Positions 1 to 10,800 of a DNA stretch of 64,000 nt are shown here, piece by piece. This DNA comes from Armatimonadota bacterium. GTDB taxonomy: Bacteria > Armatimonadota > Fimbriimonadia > Fimbriimonadales > Fimbriimonadaceae. The stretch spans positions 28,530-92,529 of the forward strand of contig JAKOXK010000075.1 in NCBI GenBank assembly GCA_029781035.1, given 5' to 3'. The position numbers were made by a program, and so were the translations under genes. Position 1 is the first letter of the stretch, and every line of letters begins with the position of its first letter. The notes under the pieces were generated by a model that was not told the origin of the DNA, did no database searches, and was given only the letters and a program-made list of their open reading frames with translations.

Positions 1-236
1 CGGATCCGCTCAAGCCCGAGAAGCGTGAGGTCAAGGTCGGAGCGACGGGCAACGACAATGTCGAGATCGTCGAGGGCCTCAAAGAGGGCGACAAGGTGGT
101 CGTGGCCGAAATCGACCTCAGGGCCATGCGCGACCGACAGGCCAAGATGGAGCAGGCCCAGAACAGTCAGGGAACGCTCGGATCATTCAACACGAAGGGC
201 CCGAGCAAGTCGCGGGCATCGGGCAAGGGCGGATAG
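1..236 (+). CDS. MacA/HlyD-like efflux adaptor, 3' end only
   Basis: This is the C-terminal tail (about 77 residues) of a gene that begins before the window; the reading frame runs from base 3 to the TAG at 234-236. The visible part has the pattern typical of the last beta-domain of RND/MacA-type periplasmic adaptors: a V-x-V-G strand, then E-I-V-E-G-L-K-E-G-D-K-V-V-V. It ends in a polar, glycine- and lysine-rich tail. A MacB-type permease and a matching ATPase follow directly, so the three would form a tripartite ABC exporter. The assignment rests on the short tail plus context; another adaptor subfamily is possible. Confidence 0.7.
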   Translation, partial: DPLKPEKREVKVGATGNDNVEIVEGLKEGDKVVVAEIDLRAMRDRQAKMEQAQNSQGTLGSFNTKGPSKSRASGKGG

Positions 237-326
237 CCGTGGGACCTTCCCGACTCGGATGTTTACTGGACTCCGGGCCCCCGCACGGTCTGGACAGCGA
301 ACGGTGTTGAACACGGTGAGGAAACG

Positions 327-1550
<1,224 letters not shown>

Positions 1551-1603
1551 ACCTAAATGTCCCAATAGAAGCGGTCGGCGAGTCTTCCGCCAAGTAGATC
1601 CCA

Positions 1604-2353
1604 ATGAGTAACCCCGTCATCCAAGTCAAGGGCCTATCGAAAGACTACGTCATGGGTACGACTGTCGTGCACGCCTTGCGCGAGGTCGACCTGACGATCA
1701 ACGAAGGCGAATTTGTCGCCATCATGGGCCCGAGCGGAAGCGGTAAGTCCACCTTCATGAACATGATTGGATGTCTGGACAGACCCACCGCTGGCCAGTA
1801 CTGGCTGAATCAGAAGGAAGTCTCTGGACTCACCGACTCCGAGTTGGCTCGGGTTCGCAACAAACTGATAGGGTTCGTCTTTCAGACTTTCAACCTGTTA
1901 CCACGGACTTCGGCCCTCAAAAACGTCGAATTGCCGCTCATGTACGCCGGTGTCAAAGACCGCACCGAGAACGCAAAGCAGGCCCTGGGCCGAGTGGGTT
2001 TAGAGCAACGGATGCACCACCGTCCGAATGAACTGTCGGGGGGCCAACAGCAACGCGTGGCGATCGCTCGAGCGATCGTCAACGACCCCGTCATGATCCT
2101 GGGCGACGAACCAACCGGAAACCTCGACTCTCGGACTGGCGAGGAGATCATGGCTCTGTTCCAAGAGCTGAATCGGGCAGGAAAGACGGTGATCATCGTG
2201 ACTCACGAGGACGATATCGCGCATCACTGCAAGCGGATCATTCACTTTCGTGATGGCAGGGTCAAAAGTGACGAAGTCGTCGAGAACCCCATCGAGGCTC
2301 GCGCGACTCTGGAACACATGCCGATAGAAAACGGAGACCTTGAGAAGAACTGA
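1604..2353 (+). CDS. ABC transporter ATP-binding protein (MacB/LolD type)
   Basis: A 249-residue nucleotide-binding subunit. Walker A is GPSGSGKST at residues 42-50, the signature [14 protein letters not shown] lies near residue 144, and Walker B with the catalytic Glu ([11 protein letters not shown]) lies near residue 165. This combination is characteristic of the MacB/LolD export family. It starts 53 nt after the permease gene and must energise it. The C-terminal 20 residues are acidic and unconserved. No convincing Shine-Dalgarno is visible before the ATG. Confidence 0.92.
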   Translation: MSNPVIQVKGLSKDYVMGTTVVHALREVDLTINEGEFVAIMGPSGSGKSTFMNMIGCLDRPTAGQYWLNQKEVSGLTDSELARVRNKLIGFVFQTFNLLPRTSALKNVELPLMYAGVKDRTENAKQALGRVGLEQRMHHRPNELSGGQQQRVAIARAIVNDPVMILGDEPTGNLDSRTGEEIMALFQELNRAGKTVIIVTHEDDIAHHCKRIIHFRDGRVKSDEVVENPIEARATLEHMPIENGDLEKN

Positions 2354-2415
2354 CGTCCATCATCTATCCTGACTCAATTCTCCATAAGGATTAAGGGCAA
2401 GACCCTATGAATTGT

Positions 2416-2451
2416 TAGACTGGGCCCGACAATCCTCAATGTCGTTGAGGA
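2416..2451 (+). promoter_or_regulatory. Promoter -10 and SD-sequestering leader hairpin
   Basis: A TAGACT box at 2416-2421 would put the transcript start near 2428. The short leader then consists almost entirely of a perfect 7-bp hairpin, TCCTCAA (2433-2439) with TTGAGGA (2445-2451) and loop TGTCG. The 3' arm contains the GAGG Shine-Dalgarno of the chemoreceptor starting at 2456. Pairing would hide the ribosome site, so conditional translation is possible (inference). Confidence 0.45.
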
Positions 2452-2455
2452 CTTC

Positions 2456-4057
2456 ATGTCGAACAGCAGGCACCACGTTGTCAGGCAAATGCCACCAGAC
2501 AAGCTCGCAGCGGCCCTTCGGGCCAACCGGATTGACGAGCTAGAAGTTGAAATGCTCAGGGAGCTTGGTCAGTTTCTGACCAAGCACATGTCCCAGATCG
2601 TGGACAGATTCTACGAGCACGCCTTGACGATACGGGGGACGAGTGAGACGATCGACAGAGCTGGCAGCTCGATCGAAAGGCTCAAAAAGACCAACCCTCA
2701 CTATTTTGCCCAGATCTTCGCCGCCAAGTTCGACGAGGAGTACTTCGCTCATCGCGAAAAAATCGGCAAGATTCACGCTGAGATTGGTCTTGAGGCGCCC
2801 GTCTTCTTTGCGTCGATGACGGCTTACTTTGACACGATATTCCCCTTGATAGTTGACCACTACAAGCGCAATCCGAAGAAGCTCAAGCTTGCGCTCGTCG
2901 CCATGCAGAAGGCCCTCAACCTCGATCAGGCGCTGATCATTGACGCCTATATCGAGTACGGGTTTGTCAACGAACTTCGGTCCGTTCTCTCGCAAACGAC
3001 AGGCGTGGCTTCCATCCTGGCGCAGAACAGCGCTTCTCTAAGATCCGCGAGCGAGCATGCTGGGACGGCAGTCCACGAAATGTCGGAGGTGACCGAAGAA
3101 ATCGCCCGATCGGCCACGTCTCAGGCCGCTTCGGCGCAAGAGTCGGCCGAGAGCACGCTCAAACTGGCTGCATCCAGCCAGGAGATCGGGGAGGGCGCAG
3201 TGAAGCAAGGCGACGCTGTCACCAAGGCCCAGACCGCCATCGGCGACGTGAGTGACAGCATTAGCGAGATTCATCAACTTGCCTCGATCTGGGAACAAAT
3301 CAAAGAACGGCTTTCTGCTATCGAAAGGGTGAAGTCGGCAGTCAAGGTGACGGCTGACAAGGTGGAGGAGATGAACGAGAGTTCAGACCAGATCGGTCGG
3401 ATCGTCCAAACCATTGAAGACATTGCCTCGCAGACAAACCTCCTGGCCCTGAACGCCGCGATCGAGGCGGCCAGGGCCGGGGAAGCTGGCCGAGGGTTCG
3501 CGGTTGTTGCCGACGAAGTCCGAAAGCTCGCCGAACACTCCGCCGTGGCCACCAAAGAGATCACGATGCTCATCACTGCCGTTCAACAAGGCAGTCGAGA
3601 CGCTGCCGACTCGATGAAAGGCACAATGCAGGACGTCGAGGGTGCCTCTGAAGTGACTTTGGAGGCAGCCAAGTGTCTCGAGGCCATTTCACGCTCGGCT
3701 GAAGGGGCCGTGCAGACAGGCAAACGGGCCAAAGACGCGATGACCGTCGTCAGCGACGTGACGATGCAGAACGCCCAACTCGTCCAGACCATCAATAAGG
3801 CCATTGATGGGATGAATGCGATGATCGAACAAGCCGCCGCTTCGGCCGAAGAGAACTCGGCGGCCACCGAGGAGATGAGCGCGTCGTCACAAGTCCTGAC
3901 GAACCAGATCGGAGAGCTTGTGGCCAGTGTTCTGAAGCTCGATGAGAACGCCAAGCAATTGACCGTGATCAATGACAATGCCGAAGTGATCCTGTCAAAG
4001 TCCAAGCGAAAGGTCTATGGCACGGACTTGATTGCGGAATATCGGGCGGCTGCCTAG
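2456..4057 (+). CDS. Globin-coupled methyl-accepting chemotaxis protein 1
   Basis: A 533-residue soluble receptor with no membrane segment, as in HemAT aerotaxis sensors. Residues about 25-175 are a protoglobin (globin-coupled sensor) domain; the proximal haem histidine is H107 in [10 protein letters not shown]. The rest is a coiled-coil MCP signalling domain with the nearly invariant hairpin tip ([18 protein letters not shown], about residues 326-343) that contacts CheA/CheW. It probably senses O2 or another gaseous ligand. A close paralogue follows at 4484-6055, indicating tandem duplication. No che genes are in the window. Start ATG chosen by the GAGG 6 nt upstream. Confidence 0.93.
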   Translation: MSNSRHHVVRQMPPDKLAAALRANRIDELEVEMLRELGQFLTKHMSQIVDRFYEHALTIRGTSETIDRAGSSIERLKKTNPHYFAQIFAAKFDEEYFAHREKIGKIHAEIGLEAPVFFASMTAYFDTIFPLIVDHYKRNPKKLKLALVAMQKALNLDQALIIDAYIEYGFVNELRSVLSQTTGVASILAQNSASLRSASEHAGTAVHEMSEVTEEIARSATSQAASAQESAESTLKLAASSQEIGEGAVKQGDAVTKAQTAIGDVSDSISEIHQLASIWEQIKERLSAIERVKSAVKVTADKVEEMNESSDQIGRIVQTIEDIASQTNLLALNAAIEAARAGEAGRGFAVVADEVRKLAEHSAVATKEITMLITAVQQGSRDAADSMKGTMQDVEGASEVTLEAAKCLEAISRSAEGAVQTGKRAKDAMTVVSDVTMQNAQLVQTINKAIDGMNAMIEQAAASAEENSAATEEMSASSQVLTNQIGELVASVLKLDENAKQLTVINDNAEVILSKSKRKVYGTDLIAEYRAAA

Positions 4058-4483
4058 AACGGTTTCCACCGCCGACTCTGTTCGGTGCCATGCGGGGTGC
4101 TCAGATCTACGGGCACCCCTTTCCTTTGGCATCCCCTTGGTACTTCCGATCACCGGGGGGATCAGGCCGATGGGGCGAACGGCCCACCGTCGCTCTGGAA
4201 TCGTTGAGTCTTGCTCGGCAAAGTTGGGCATATCGCAAACAGGGGCGACGCCTCACTTCCAGAGGCTTTCCGCGGGGTACGCGTTGAGTCTGTTATGCGC
4301 ACCCGTCCGTTGTGAGGCAGTTTGATCAGTTTTCAACCCATGGGCCGGATCGGGCGGCTCCCGGGGATCCTCGTCTCGCGATTGCGTACTTTATTGGTGG
4401 TTTTGTCTATCTTTTGGGAGACAGTCCGTCGTCCGATGAATTGCTTGGCGGGCTGCGGGTGGTGCCTCGGCCCGGAAAACCAT
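4058..4483. other. Intergenic region between the two globin receptors
   Basis: About 426 bp with no supportable gene. It contains the terminator at 4094-4128 and presumably the promoter of the second receptor. The frame of the second receptor stays open upstream to a TTG at 4322, but the residues 4322-4483 would encode do not match the first receptor, so I treat that stretch as untranslated. Confidence 0.5.
4094..4128 (+). terminator. Rho-independent terminator after first globin receptor
   Basis: GGGGTGC (4094-4100) pairs perfectly with GCACCCC (4113-4119) and is followed by a T-rich run (TTTCCTTT). It lies 37 nt after the stop codon, on the strand of the receptor gene. Confidence 0.65.
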
Positions 4484-6055
4484 ATGTTGACAACACGACT
4501 GGGCATAGACGCGAGGACGCGTGCTCAACGGCTCGAAGTGTGCCGGATCACTGAAAGTGACCGAGTCGTCTTGAAGTCACTTGGGCCGGTCTTCAGGCCG
4601 TCCATGGGCAAGATCGTCGACGCGTTTTACGAGCACGTCGGCAGGATTCCCGGAGCTTTGGCCGTCATCAGTTCAGCTGGCAGTTCGGTGGACAGGCTCA
4701 AAAAGACGAATCCAACTTACTTTGAGACGATGTTCAGAGGGGAGTTTGACGACGACTACTTTGAGAGTCGCTTGGTGATCGGCAAAGTCCATGCGATGAT
4801 TGGCCTTGAACCACGGTTCTACTACGCAGCCATGTCGACCTACATCGACGAAATGCTCCCCTTGCTGTCACAACACTTTCGGCTGAGCCCCAAGAAGGCG
4901 ACCGAGGCTGCGGTCTGTCTGATGAAGGCTTTCAATTTGGATCAGTCCCTGATCATGGAGGCGTACATCGAGTTCGTTTTCTCGGCGGAACTCAAAGAGG
5001 TCATTTCAGCCTCGTCCGAGATCGCCGAGAGCCTTGCGAGGAGCAGTTCTCAGTTGAGCGGAGCGAGTGAGGCGTCTGGACGGTCGGTTGCGGAACTGGC
5101 GTCAGTGAGCGAACAGATCGCGATGGCTGCGACGAGTCAGGCAGAAGCCGGCCAGCAGGCAGCTCAGAGCACGTCGCACTTGTCGGACGCGAGCGAGTCG
5201 ATCGGGCAAGGCTCCGAGCGACAGGCAGCAGCCGTGACCGACGCTCATCGAGCGATCACCCAGGTGCTCCAGAGCGTGAACGACATGAGTGGCGACGCAG
5301 GAGCGTGGGAGGAGATCCGGGAGCAGATCGTCGTGATCGACCGCGTGCGCAAGACGGTCCAATCGACGGCTGACCGGGTCGAACAGATGAACTCAAGCTC
5401 GGATCAGATTGGACGGATCGTCCAGACGATCGAGGACATAGCGGCCCAAACGAACCTCTTGGCCCTCAACGCTGCCATCGAAGCCGCGCGGGCTGGAGAG
5501 GCTGGCCGGGGTTTTGCCGTTGTGGCGGACGAGGTCAGGAAGCTCGCTGAACACTCGGCTTCTGCGACCAAGGAGATCACGAGTCTGATCGTGGCCGTCC
5601 AGGCTGGAAGTCGGGACGTTGCGGAAGCGATGAGGACAACACTGAGCGATGTCGAGGACGCGGCATCGGTGACTCTCCAGGCGACAGGCTGCCTCGAGAA
5701 GATCGCGGGCAGTTCCAGTGTCGCCGCCCGGGCCAGCACAGAGGTGACACGGGCCATGGAGGTTGTGGAAGACGTCACCCTTTCGAACGACGGTATCGTC
5801 CGGTCCATTAAGACTGCTGTGGCGGAAATGGACCACATGATCGATCAGATCGCGGCGATTTCGGAGGAGAACTCAGCTTCTGCCGAAGAGATGAGCGCGT
5901 CAGCTCAGCAGATGAGCGCTCAAGTCGAGGAACTGGTCGCCGGCGTGCAAGACCTTGACGCACAGATCATGAGTTTGCTCGCGGTCGTTCGTCGGGGAGA
6001 AGCGTTCCTGGCAAAGTTCAATCAGGCCGAACCAGGCGCATCCAAGGCGGCGTAG
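4484..6055 (+). CDS. Globin-coupled methyl-accepting chemotaxis protein 2
   Basis: Paralogue of the preceding gene, 523 residues from the ATG at 4484. The protoglobin domain covers about residues 30-170 with proximal haem histidine H103 in [12 protein letters not shown]. It is followed by the cytoplasmic MCP coiled coil with the same conserved tip. There is no transmembrane segment. The start was placed at 4484 because the alignment with paralogue 1 begins just after it; ATG 4435 and TTG 4322 are in frame alternatives giving up to 577 residues. Ligand preference may differ between the two copies, since the linker and C-terminal tail diverge clearly. Confidence 0.9.
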   Translation: MLTTRLGIDARTRAQRLEVCRITESDRVVLKSLGPVFRPSMGKIVDAFYEHVGRIPGALAVISSAGSSVDRLKKTNPTYFETMFRGEFDDDYFESRLVIGKVHAMIGLEPRFYYAAMSTYIDEMLPLLSQHFRLSPKKATEAAVCLMKAFNLDQSLIMEAYIEFVFSAELKEVISASSEIAESLARSSSQLSGASEASGRSVAELASVSEQIAMAATSQAEAGQQAAQSTSHLSDASESIGQGSERQAAAVTDAHRAITQVLQSVNDMSGDAGAWEEIREQIVVIDRVRKTVQSTADRVEQMNSSSDQIGRIVQTIEDIAAQTNLLALNAAIEAARAGEAGRGFAVVADEVRKLAEHSASATKEITSLIVAVQAGSRDVAEAMRTTLSDVEDAASVTLQATGCLEKIAGSSSVAARASTEVTRAMEVVEDVTLSNDGIVRSIKTAVAEMDHMIDQIAAISEENSASAEEMSASAQQMSAQVEELVAGVQDLDAQIMSLLAVVRRGEAFLAKFNQAEPGASKAA

Positions 6056-6057
6056 AG

Positions 6058-6690
6058 TCATTGTGGTCGGGGTCGTGACACCCATGCGACCCTTTCCGCG
6101 TCGATGTAGCGCCACAGCTTGTCGTCTCCTCGCCCGGGCGCGAGTCCGACACGGACGGTTTGGAGTATCGCGGCCACCGGTTCGCCGGGGCTCAGATGGA
6201 TGGGAGACTCGGGATCGAGCAGGTCGATGCCATAGTGGCGACGGTCGAGTCCAAGGGCAGCAGCCAGCTTGCCTGGTCCAGAACAGAGGTCTTCGGGCTT
6301 CTTGGCTTTTGGCCGTCGGATCCACAGGGAGTCCGTGCCTGAAACTGGCATCGCAGCCCTGAGCAAGACGGCGGACGCTTGCCCCTCGGGACAGCAGACG
6401 ACGTTGGCCATCCAGTGGTTTCCATAGTTAAAGTACATGTAGAGGAGTCCAGGGCGTCCGTACATGACTTGGTTGCGGTCGGTTCGTCCGCGGTGAGCGT
6501 GACTGGCAGGATCGTCCGCATTCGAGTAGGCCTCGGTCTCGACGATCTGGACGGTGCAGTGAGGAGTGACGAAGCGGCATCCGAGGAGCGACTGGGCCGC
6601 TACGGCAGGGGATGGTTGGGACAAACTTGCTCGAAGATCGTCCTTAGTGTAGACAGAATACAGGGTTGAATCACCTATAATAGTAGACAT
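6058..6690 (-). CDS. mpg: DNA-3-methyladenine glycosylase (AAG/MPG family)
   Basis: A 210-residue alkyladenine DNA glycosylase that removes alkylated or deaminated purines in base excision repair. The active-site pattern E-T-E-A-Y-x8-H is present with the spacing of human AAG (E53, Y55, H64 here). The family's M-Y-G-R-P-G-L-L-Y-M-Y and Y-G segments follow. It is divergent from imuB with start codons only 2 bp apart, and its -10 box (TAAAGT, 6697-6702) lies inside the imuB coding region, so the message is probably leaderless. Placement beside the imuB-dnaE2 pair suggests joint control by DNA damage (inference). Confidence 0.93.
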   Translation of the reverse strand: MSTIIGDSTLYSVYTKDDLRASLSQPSPAVAAQSLLGCRFVTPHCTVQIVETEAYSNADDPASHAHRGRTDRNQVMYGRPGLLYMYFNYGNHWMANVVCCPEGQASAVLLRAAMPVSGTDSLWIRRPKAKKPEDLCSGPGKLAAALGLDRRHYGIDLLDPESPIHLSPGEPVAAILQTVRVGLAPGRGDDKLWRYIDAERVAWVSRPRPQ

Positions 6691-6713
6691 AGATGAACTT
6701 TATTCTCTATGTC
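6676..6713. promoter_or_regulatory. Overlapping divergent mpg/imuB promoters with inverted repeat
   Basis: Rightward: TATAAT at 6676-6681, 11 nt before the imuB ATG (6693). Leftward: TAAAGT read on the minus strand at 6702-6697, 6 nt before the mpg ATG (6690). Each -10 box lies in the other gene's coding sequence. A perfect inverted repeat, GACATAGA (6686-6693) and TCTATGTC (6706-6713) with a 12-nt spacer, spans both starts and is a candidate operator. The element GTAGACA occurs at 6683-6689 and again at 6649-6655. Confidence 0.5.
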
Positions 6714-7886
6714 GGTCTGACGCGATTCTACTCGAGTGTCGTGAAGGCGCAGGCTGAGGACACTCGGCGCGCCATCGTCGTACACGCTCAAGGGCGTGTT
6801 CTCGACTGCTGCGAAAACGCGTCCGTCAGGGGGGTGGCGTGTGGCGCACAGTTGAGCGAAGCGAAAGCTGTCCTGCGCGAAGACGGGCACTTCGTTGTGT
6901 ACCAAGAGGACGATTACATCGCTCGCCGCAACGAATGGCTTGACCAATGCCTCGCGTTCTGTGACGGACTGGAGACGGGCATGCCCCACGAGGCGTTCAT
7001 CGATCTGACCCCGCATCCTGATCCGGGAGAGATCGCTGCGATCCTGTTGCGGTCGTTGCCAGGACCTGGTGTGACAGCCGCTATTGGCCCAGCAAAGTGG
7101 ATCGCCCGATTGGCCGCACAACCTCTCGACCACCGCGCCTTGGCCATCGGGGTGGACACAGTACCTTGTGTCACTGATGCGAAGAGGCTCCTCAAATCGG
7201 TTCCGACCGCGCTGTTGTCACCGTTGCCCCTCGAACACAGGGCTAGGCTTGAATTCCTAGGATATCGTTGGGCGCGCGAGGTGGCGCAAGCTCCCCATTC
7301 GGCACTGCTGGAGCAGTTTGGGAGAGGCGCGTTTCTCATCGTTGAGACTGCAAACGGGCGTGCACTGGATCCCCCTTCACCGAACTACCCGCAATCCGCA
7401 GTCTCGGAAAGGGTGCTGTTTGGAGGCCCAGTCAACGACTCCTTACTGGTCGAAGCGGCCGTGGACGAGATCACCGCGAGCCTTGCCATCGAACTGTGCA
7501 CACGAGACATGACAGCTTCTGCGGTCACGGTCTACTTCGAGCGAGAGTCTGCCGTACCGTTGTCTTTGGAGAGGAACTTTGCCAAGCCTGTGGCAGCAGC
7601 AACGCCGTTGCGCGTCGCGGTGAAGTCCTTGTGGTCAAAAGCGCACTTGTCCTTTGCCCCAACGGGAATCCGTGTCCTCTTGCGTGGGCTCAAAAGGGCA
7701 CCCCGTGGGCAAAAGAGCCTGCTGGGCATGATCGGGCAAGCCGAGAAAGAGCGTTCCTGTGACGCCTCGGTGAGGACTCTCCAGTGCGCATTCGGTGAAA
7801 GGTCGGTGATGCGGGCAGTCGACCTGGCTGTCCCCCGGCGCGAACTGGTTTTGAGGGCATGGCGACGTGCGACAGGATGGCATTGA
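6693..7886 (+). CDS. imuB: ImuB-like inactive Y-family polymerase
   Basis: A 397-residue Y-family homologue that acts as a scaffold in the error-prone mutasome with DnaE2. The catalytic carboxylates are mostly lost: the motif I Asp is G8 (Y-V-G-L-T-R-F-Y), and the D-E pair of motif III is H99-E100 (P-H-E-A-F-I-D-L). Such losses are known for ImuB and distinguish it from DinB. It overlaps dnaE2 by 20 nt, so the two are translationally coupled. An imuA (RecA-like) partner is not adjacent. Near-leaderless: TATAAT is 11 nt before the ATG and no Shine-Dalgarno is visible. Confidence 0.85.
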   Translation: MNFILYVGLTRFYSSVVKAQAEDTRRAIVVHAQGRVLDCCENASVRGVACGAQLSEAKAVLREDGHFVVYQEDDYIARRNEWLDQCLAFCDGLETGMPHEAFIDLTPHPDPGEIAAILLRSLPGPGVTAAIGPAKWIARLAAQPLDHRALAIGVDTVPCVTDAKRLLKSVPTALLSPLPLEHRARLEFLGYRWAREVAQAPHSALLEQFGRGAFLIVETANGRALDPPSPNYPQSAVSERVLFGGPVNDSLLVEAAVDEITASLAIELCTRDMTASAVTVYFERESAVPLSLERNFAKPVAAATPLRVAVKSLWSKAHLSFAPTGIRVLLRGLKRAPRGQKSLLGMIGQAEKERSCDASVRTLQCAFGERSVMRAVDLAVPRRELVLRAWRRATGWH

Positions 7887-10800
7887 GGTACTTGCCCGTT
7901 GGCGCGAAGCGGGAGCATGGTGGAGTGGAGAGCGTCCCCTTGAGATCGCGCAGTGGCGCGACCGGAACGGAGTCCGACGCGAGAAGTCGCGGGTTCTGCC
8001 AGCGCTCGATGTGGCGCCTGAGTCCATCGAGTGGCGAGAAGACCTTTCGGTCGAGATCACGCTCAGACCGCGCAAGACCCGTGATGAAAAGGTAGCGAAG
8101 GCTTGTGGGGGTTTCACGAGCACGTTTGAGGCCCCGGCCGCCTCGCGGAGCAGTAGTGGGAACTCCCGGGGATACGTTCCCCTGCACTTGCTTTCGGGAT
8201 ACTCGTTTGGGCGCAGTGTCCTGCTGGCAAGCGAACTCCCCAGACGGGTGTCCACGCACGGGCTTCCCGCAGCTGCGCTTGTCGACCGTATGTCCTTGAC
8301 AGGTGTGGTCGAATTTGCCCGTGAATGCCGCGGTCTCGGGGTCAAACCGCTCATTGGTGCCAGCTTTGAAATGGACGAGGGCGGTGAACTGACCCTGATC
8401 GCACGTGACAAAACGGGCTATGTCTCTCTGTCACAGTTAGTCACCGCGTGCCACATCGAGGAGCCTCGGTTGCACCCCCTCTGCACCCGACGGAGGTTAG
8501 AGCGCTACTCACGGGGGCTCTTGTGTCTGACCGGTGGCGATGTCGGAAGGCTCGACAGGCTCGTGGTCAAGGGAGCTTGGGCCGAAGCCGAGGAATGGCT
8601 CGATTTCCTTTGTGGAAACTATGGCCGAGACAACGTCTTCATCGAGGTAGAGCGGTCATGGCTGCCATGGAGCCTCACGGTCGAACGGGGGTTGGAAATA
8701 CTGGCAGAACGAAAATCAATCCCTTTGGTGGCTGGCGGCGTCGTGACGCACGCGACACCTGGCGACTTTCCCGCCCAGGACACCGCGCTCTGCGCCGAGA
8801 CACTTTGCATGGTCGAAGAGGTCATCGGGCGCAAGCCCCTCCGCGCGGAAGGTCAGAGACAATCACCGGAGCGCCCCGTCCGTTCCCTCAATGCAGAGCG
8901 GTATCTGCGAACACCGCAGGACATGCACGAACTGTTCCGTGACCGTCAAGACCTGCTCGACAACACGATCGTTCTGTCAGATCGCTGTGACGACGATGTT
9001 CTTCCCGCACGAACCAGGCTCCCCTCGGTCTTTGGCGACACCGCGACCGCTTTGCGCGAGGCCACCTATGCCGGTGCAAGCCTCCTGCACCGCACGATGA
9101 CGCCTGCGCTACAGAAGCGGATTGATCACGAACTTGAAAGAATCGTCCGGCTCAACTTCTCTGACCACTTTCTGGTCGTGTGGGACGCATGCCGCTGGGC
9201 TTCAGAACAGGGAATCCACTTGAGTGGGAGAGGATCTGTCGTCGACTCTGCCGTGGCCTATTGCTTGGGTTTGAGCCGCATCGATGCTTTCCAGCACAAG
9301 CTCCACTTCGACCGTTTTCTTCCTGAGGATGGCAGCAAACGACCTGACATCGACATCGACTTCGAAGCGCAGCACCGTGACGACGTCCGAGACTACTTTG
9401 TGCGGAAGTACGGTCGTGACCGCGTCGCGACAGTCGCTGCCGTCGGTGCGTACAACACGCGGGGGATTGTGCGTGAGGTGGGAAAGGCGCTTGGGCTCAG
9501 CGCAGCAGCCATTGGCTTCTTGGCGAAGAGGATCCACGGTGGTGTTGTGCCTGAGCAGTTGGCCAACGCACTCGACAAGCGGCCTGAGTTGCGCGACAGC
9601 GGCATCGATCGTGAACGTCTTCACTGGCTCTTTGTCCTTGCACGAAAACTCGCCGATGTTCCTCGCAACATGCGAGCCCATTCGTCCGGTGTGGTCATCT
9701 CTGACCAGCCGTTGGCCGAGACCGTACCTGTCCAATGGGCTGGCGAAGTGCCGGCGTCTCGGCTGGAAGGCGACGGCACTACCGAAAAGGGTGAAAGCGA
9801 ACCGCTCAGGATCATCCAATGGGACAAGCGTAGCGCCAAGCACTACTTCGACAAGTTCGACCTGCTGTGTCTCAGAGGACAAGATGTCTTGTCAGGCACT
9901 GAGGAACGAGTTCGCGTTCATGACCTTGACTTCAATGTGGAACGGCTTCCTGTCGAGGATCCGGAGAGCCTCCGGGCGATGCGGTCAGGCGAGTTGATCG
10001 GTGTCCCACAGTCAGCCTCGCCAGCCATGCGTCAGGCGCATATGCGGCTCCGGACAGAGAACCTGCACGACGCGAGCTTGGTCCAAGCCGGCATTCGTCC
10101 TGGTGTCGGTGGTGCAGTGAAGTTGAACGAACTCATCGCGAGAAGAAGAGGATTGAAGCCGTTCACATTCGAGCACCCGGATTTCGAGGCTATTTTGGGG
10201 CACACCTACGGGATTGTGGTCTTCCAAGAGCAGATCGACCAGTTGTTGCAGGTGTTCGCCGGTTACGGTAGCGGCGAGGCGGAGGACATCCGCGATGAGA
10301 TTCATAAGAGAAGGCGTGAGGACTATGGGCAAGTGATCAGGGATGAAGTCGTCGCACGAGTAGTCCAGAACGGTTATTCGCGTCAGATAGCTGAACAGGT
10401 TTTTGACTACGTCGCCGGCTTCAAGGGGTATGGGTTTGCGCAAGGGCACGCACTCGCGTTCGCTGAAATCTCCCTACGCTCGATTCACTGCCAGCAGAAC
10501 TACCCTGCGGAATACTTTGCAGCGCTCCTTGACGCGCAACCCGCTGGATACTATGGACCGTGCACTCTGGCCAACGAGGCGCGGATCCGTGGGGTGGCGG
10601 TTCTGCCTGTCGATGTGAACAAGAGCGGAGTCAGGCACCAAGTCGAAGACGTGCGCTCACCCTTGGCTCCATACTTGGTGCTGCCCAATGGCGGCATCCG
10701 GCTGTCGCTAAGGTGCGTAGACGGTTTGTCGAAAGAGACTGCGGCCCGGATCGTTTCAGAACGTGGACGCGGATACGGCACGTTCCATGACTTCGTCCGG

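Noticed and set aside
4322..4483. TTG 4322 as start of the second globin receptor
   Set aside because: The extra 54 residues do not align with the paralogue and include a stray hydrophobic run; ATG 4484 fits better.
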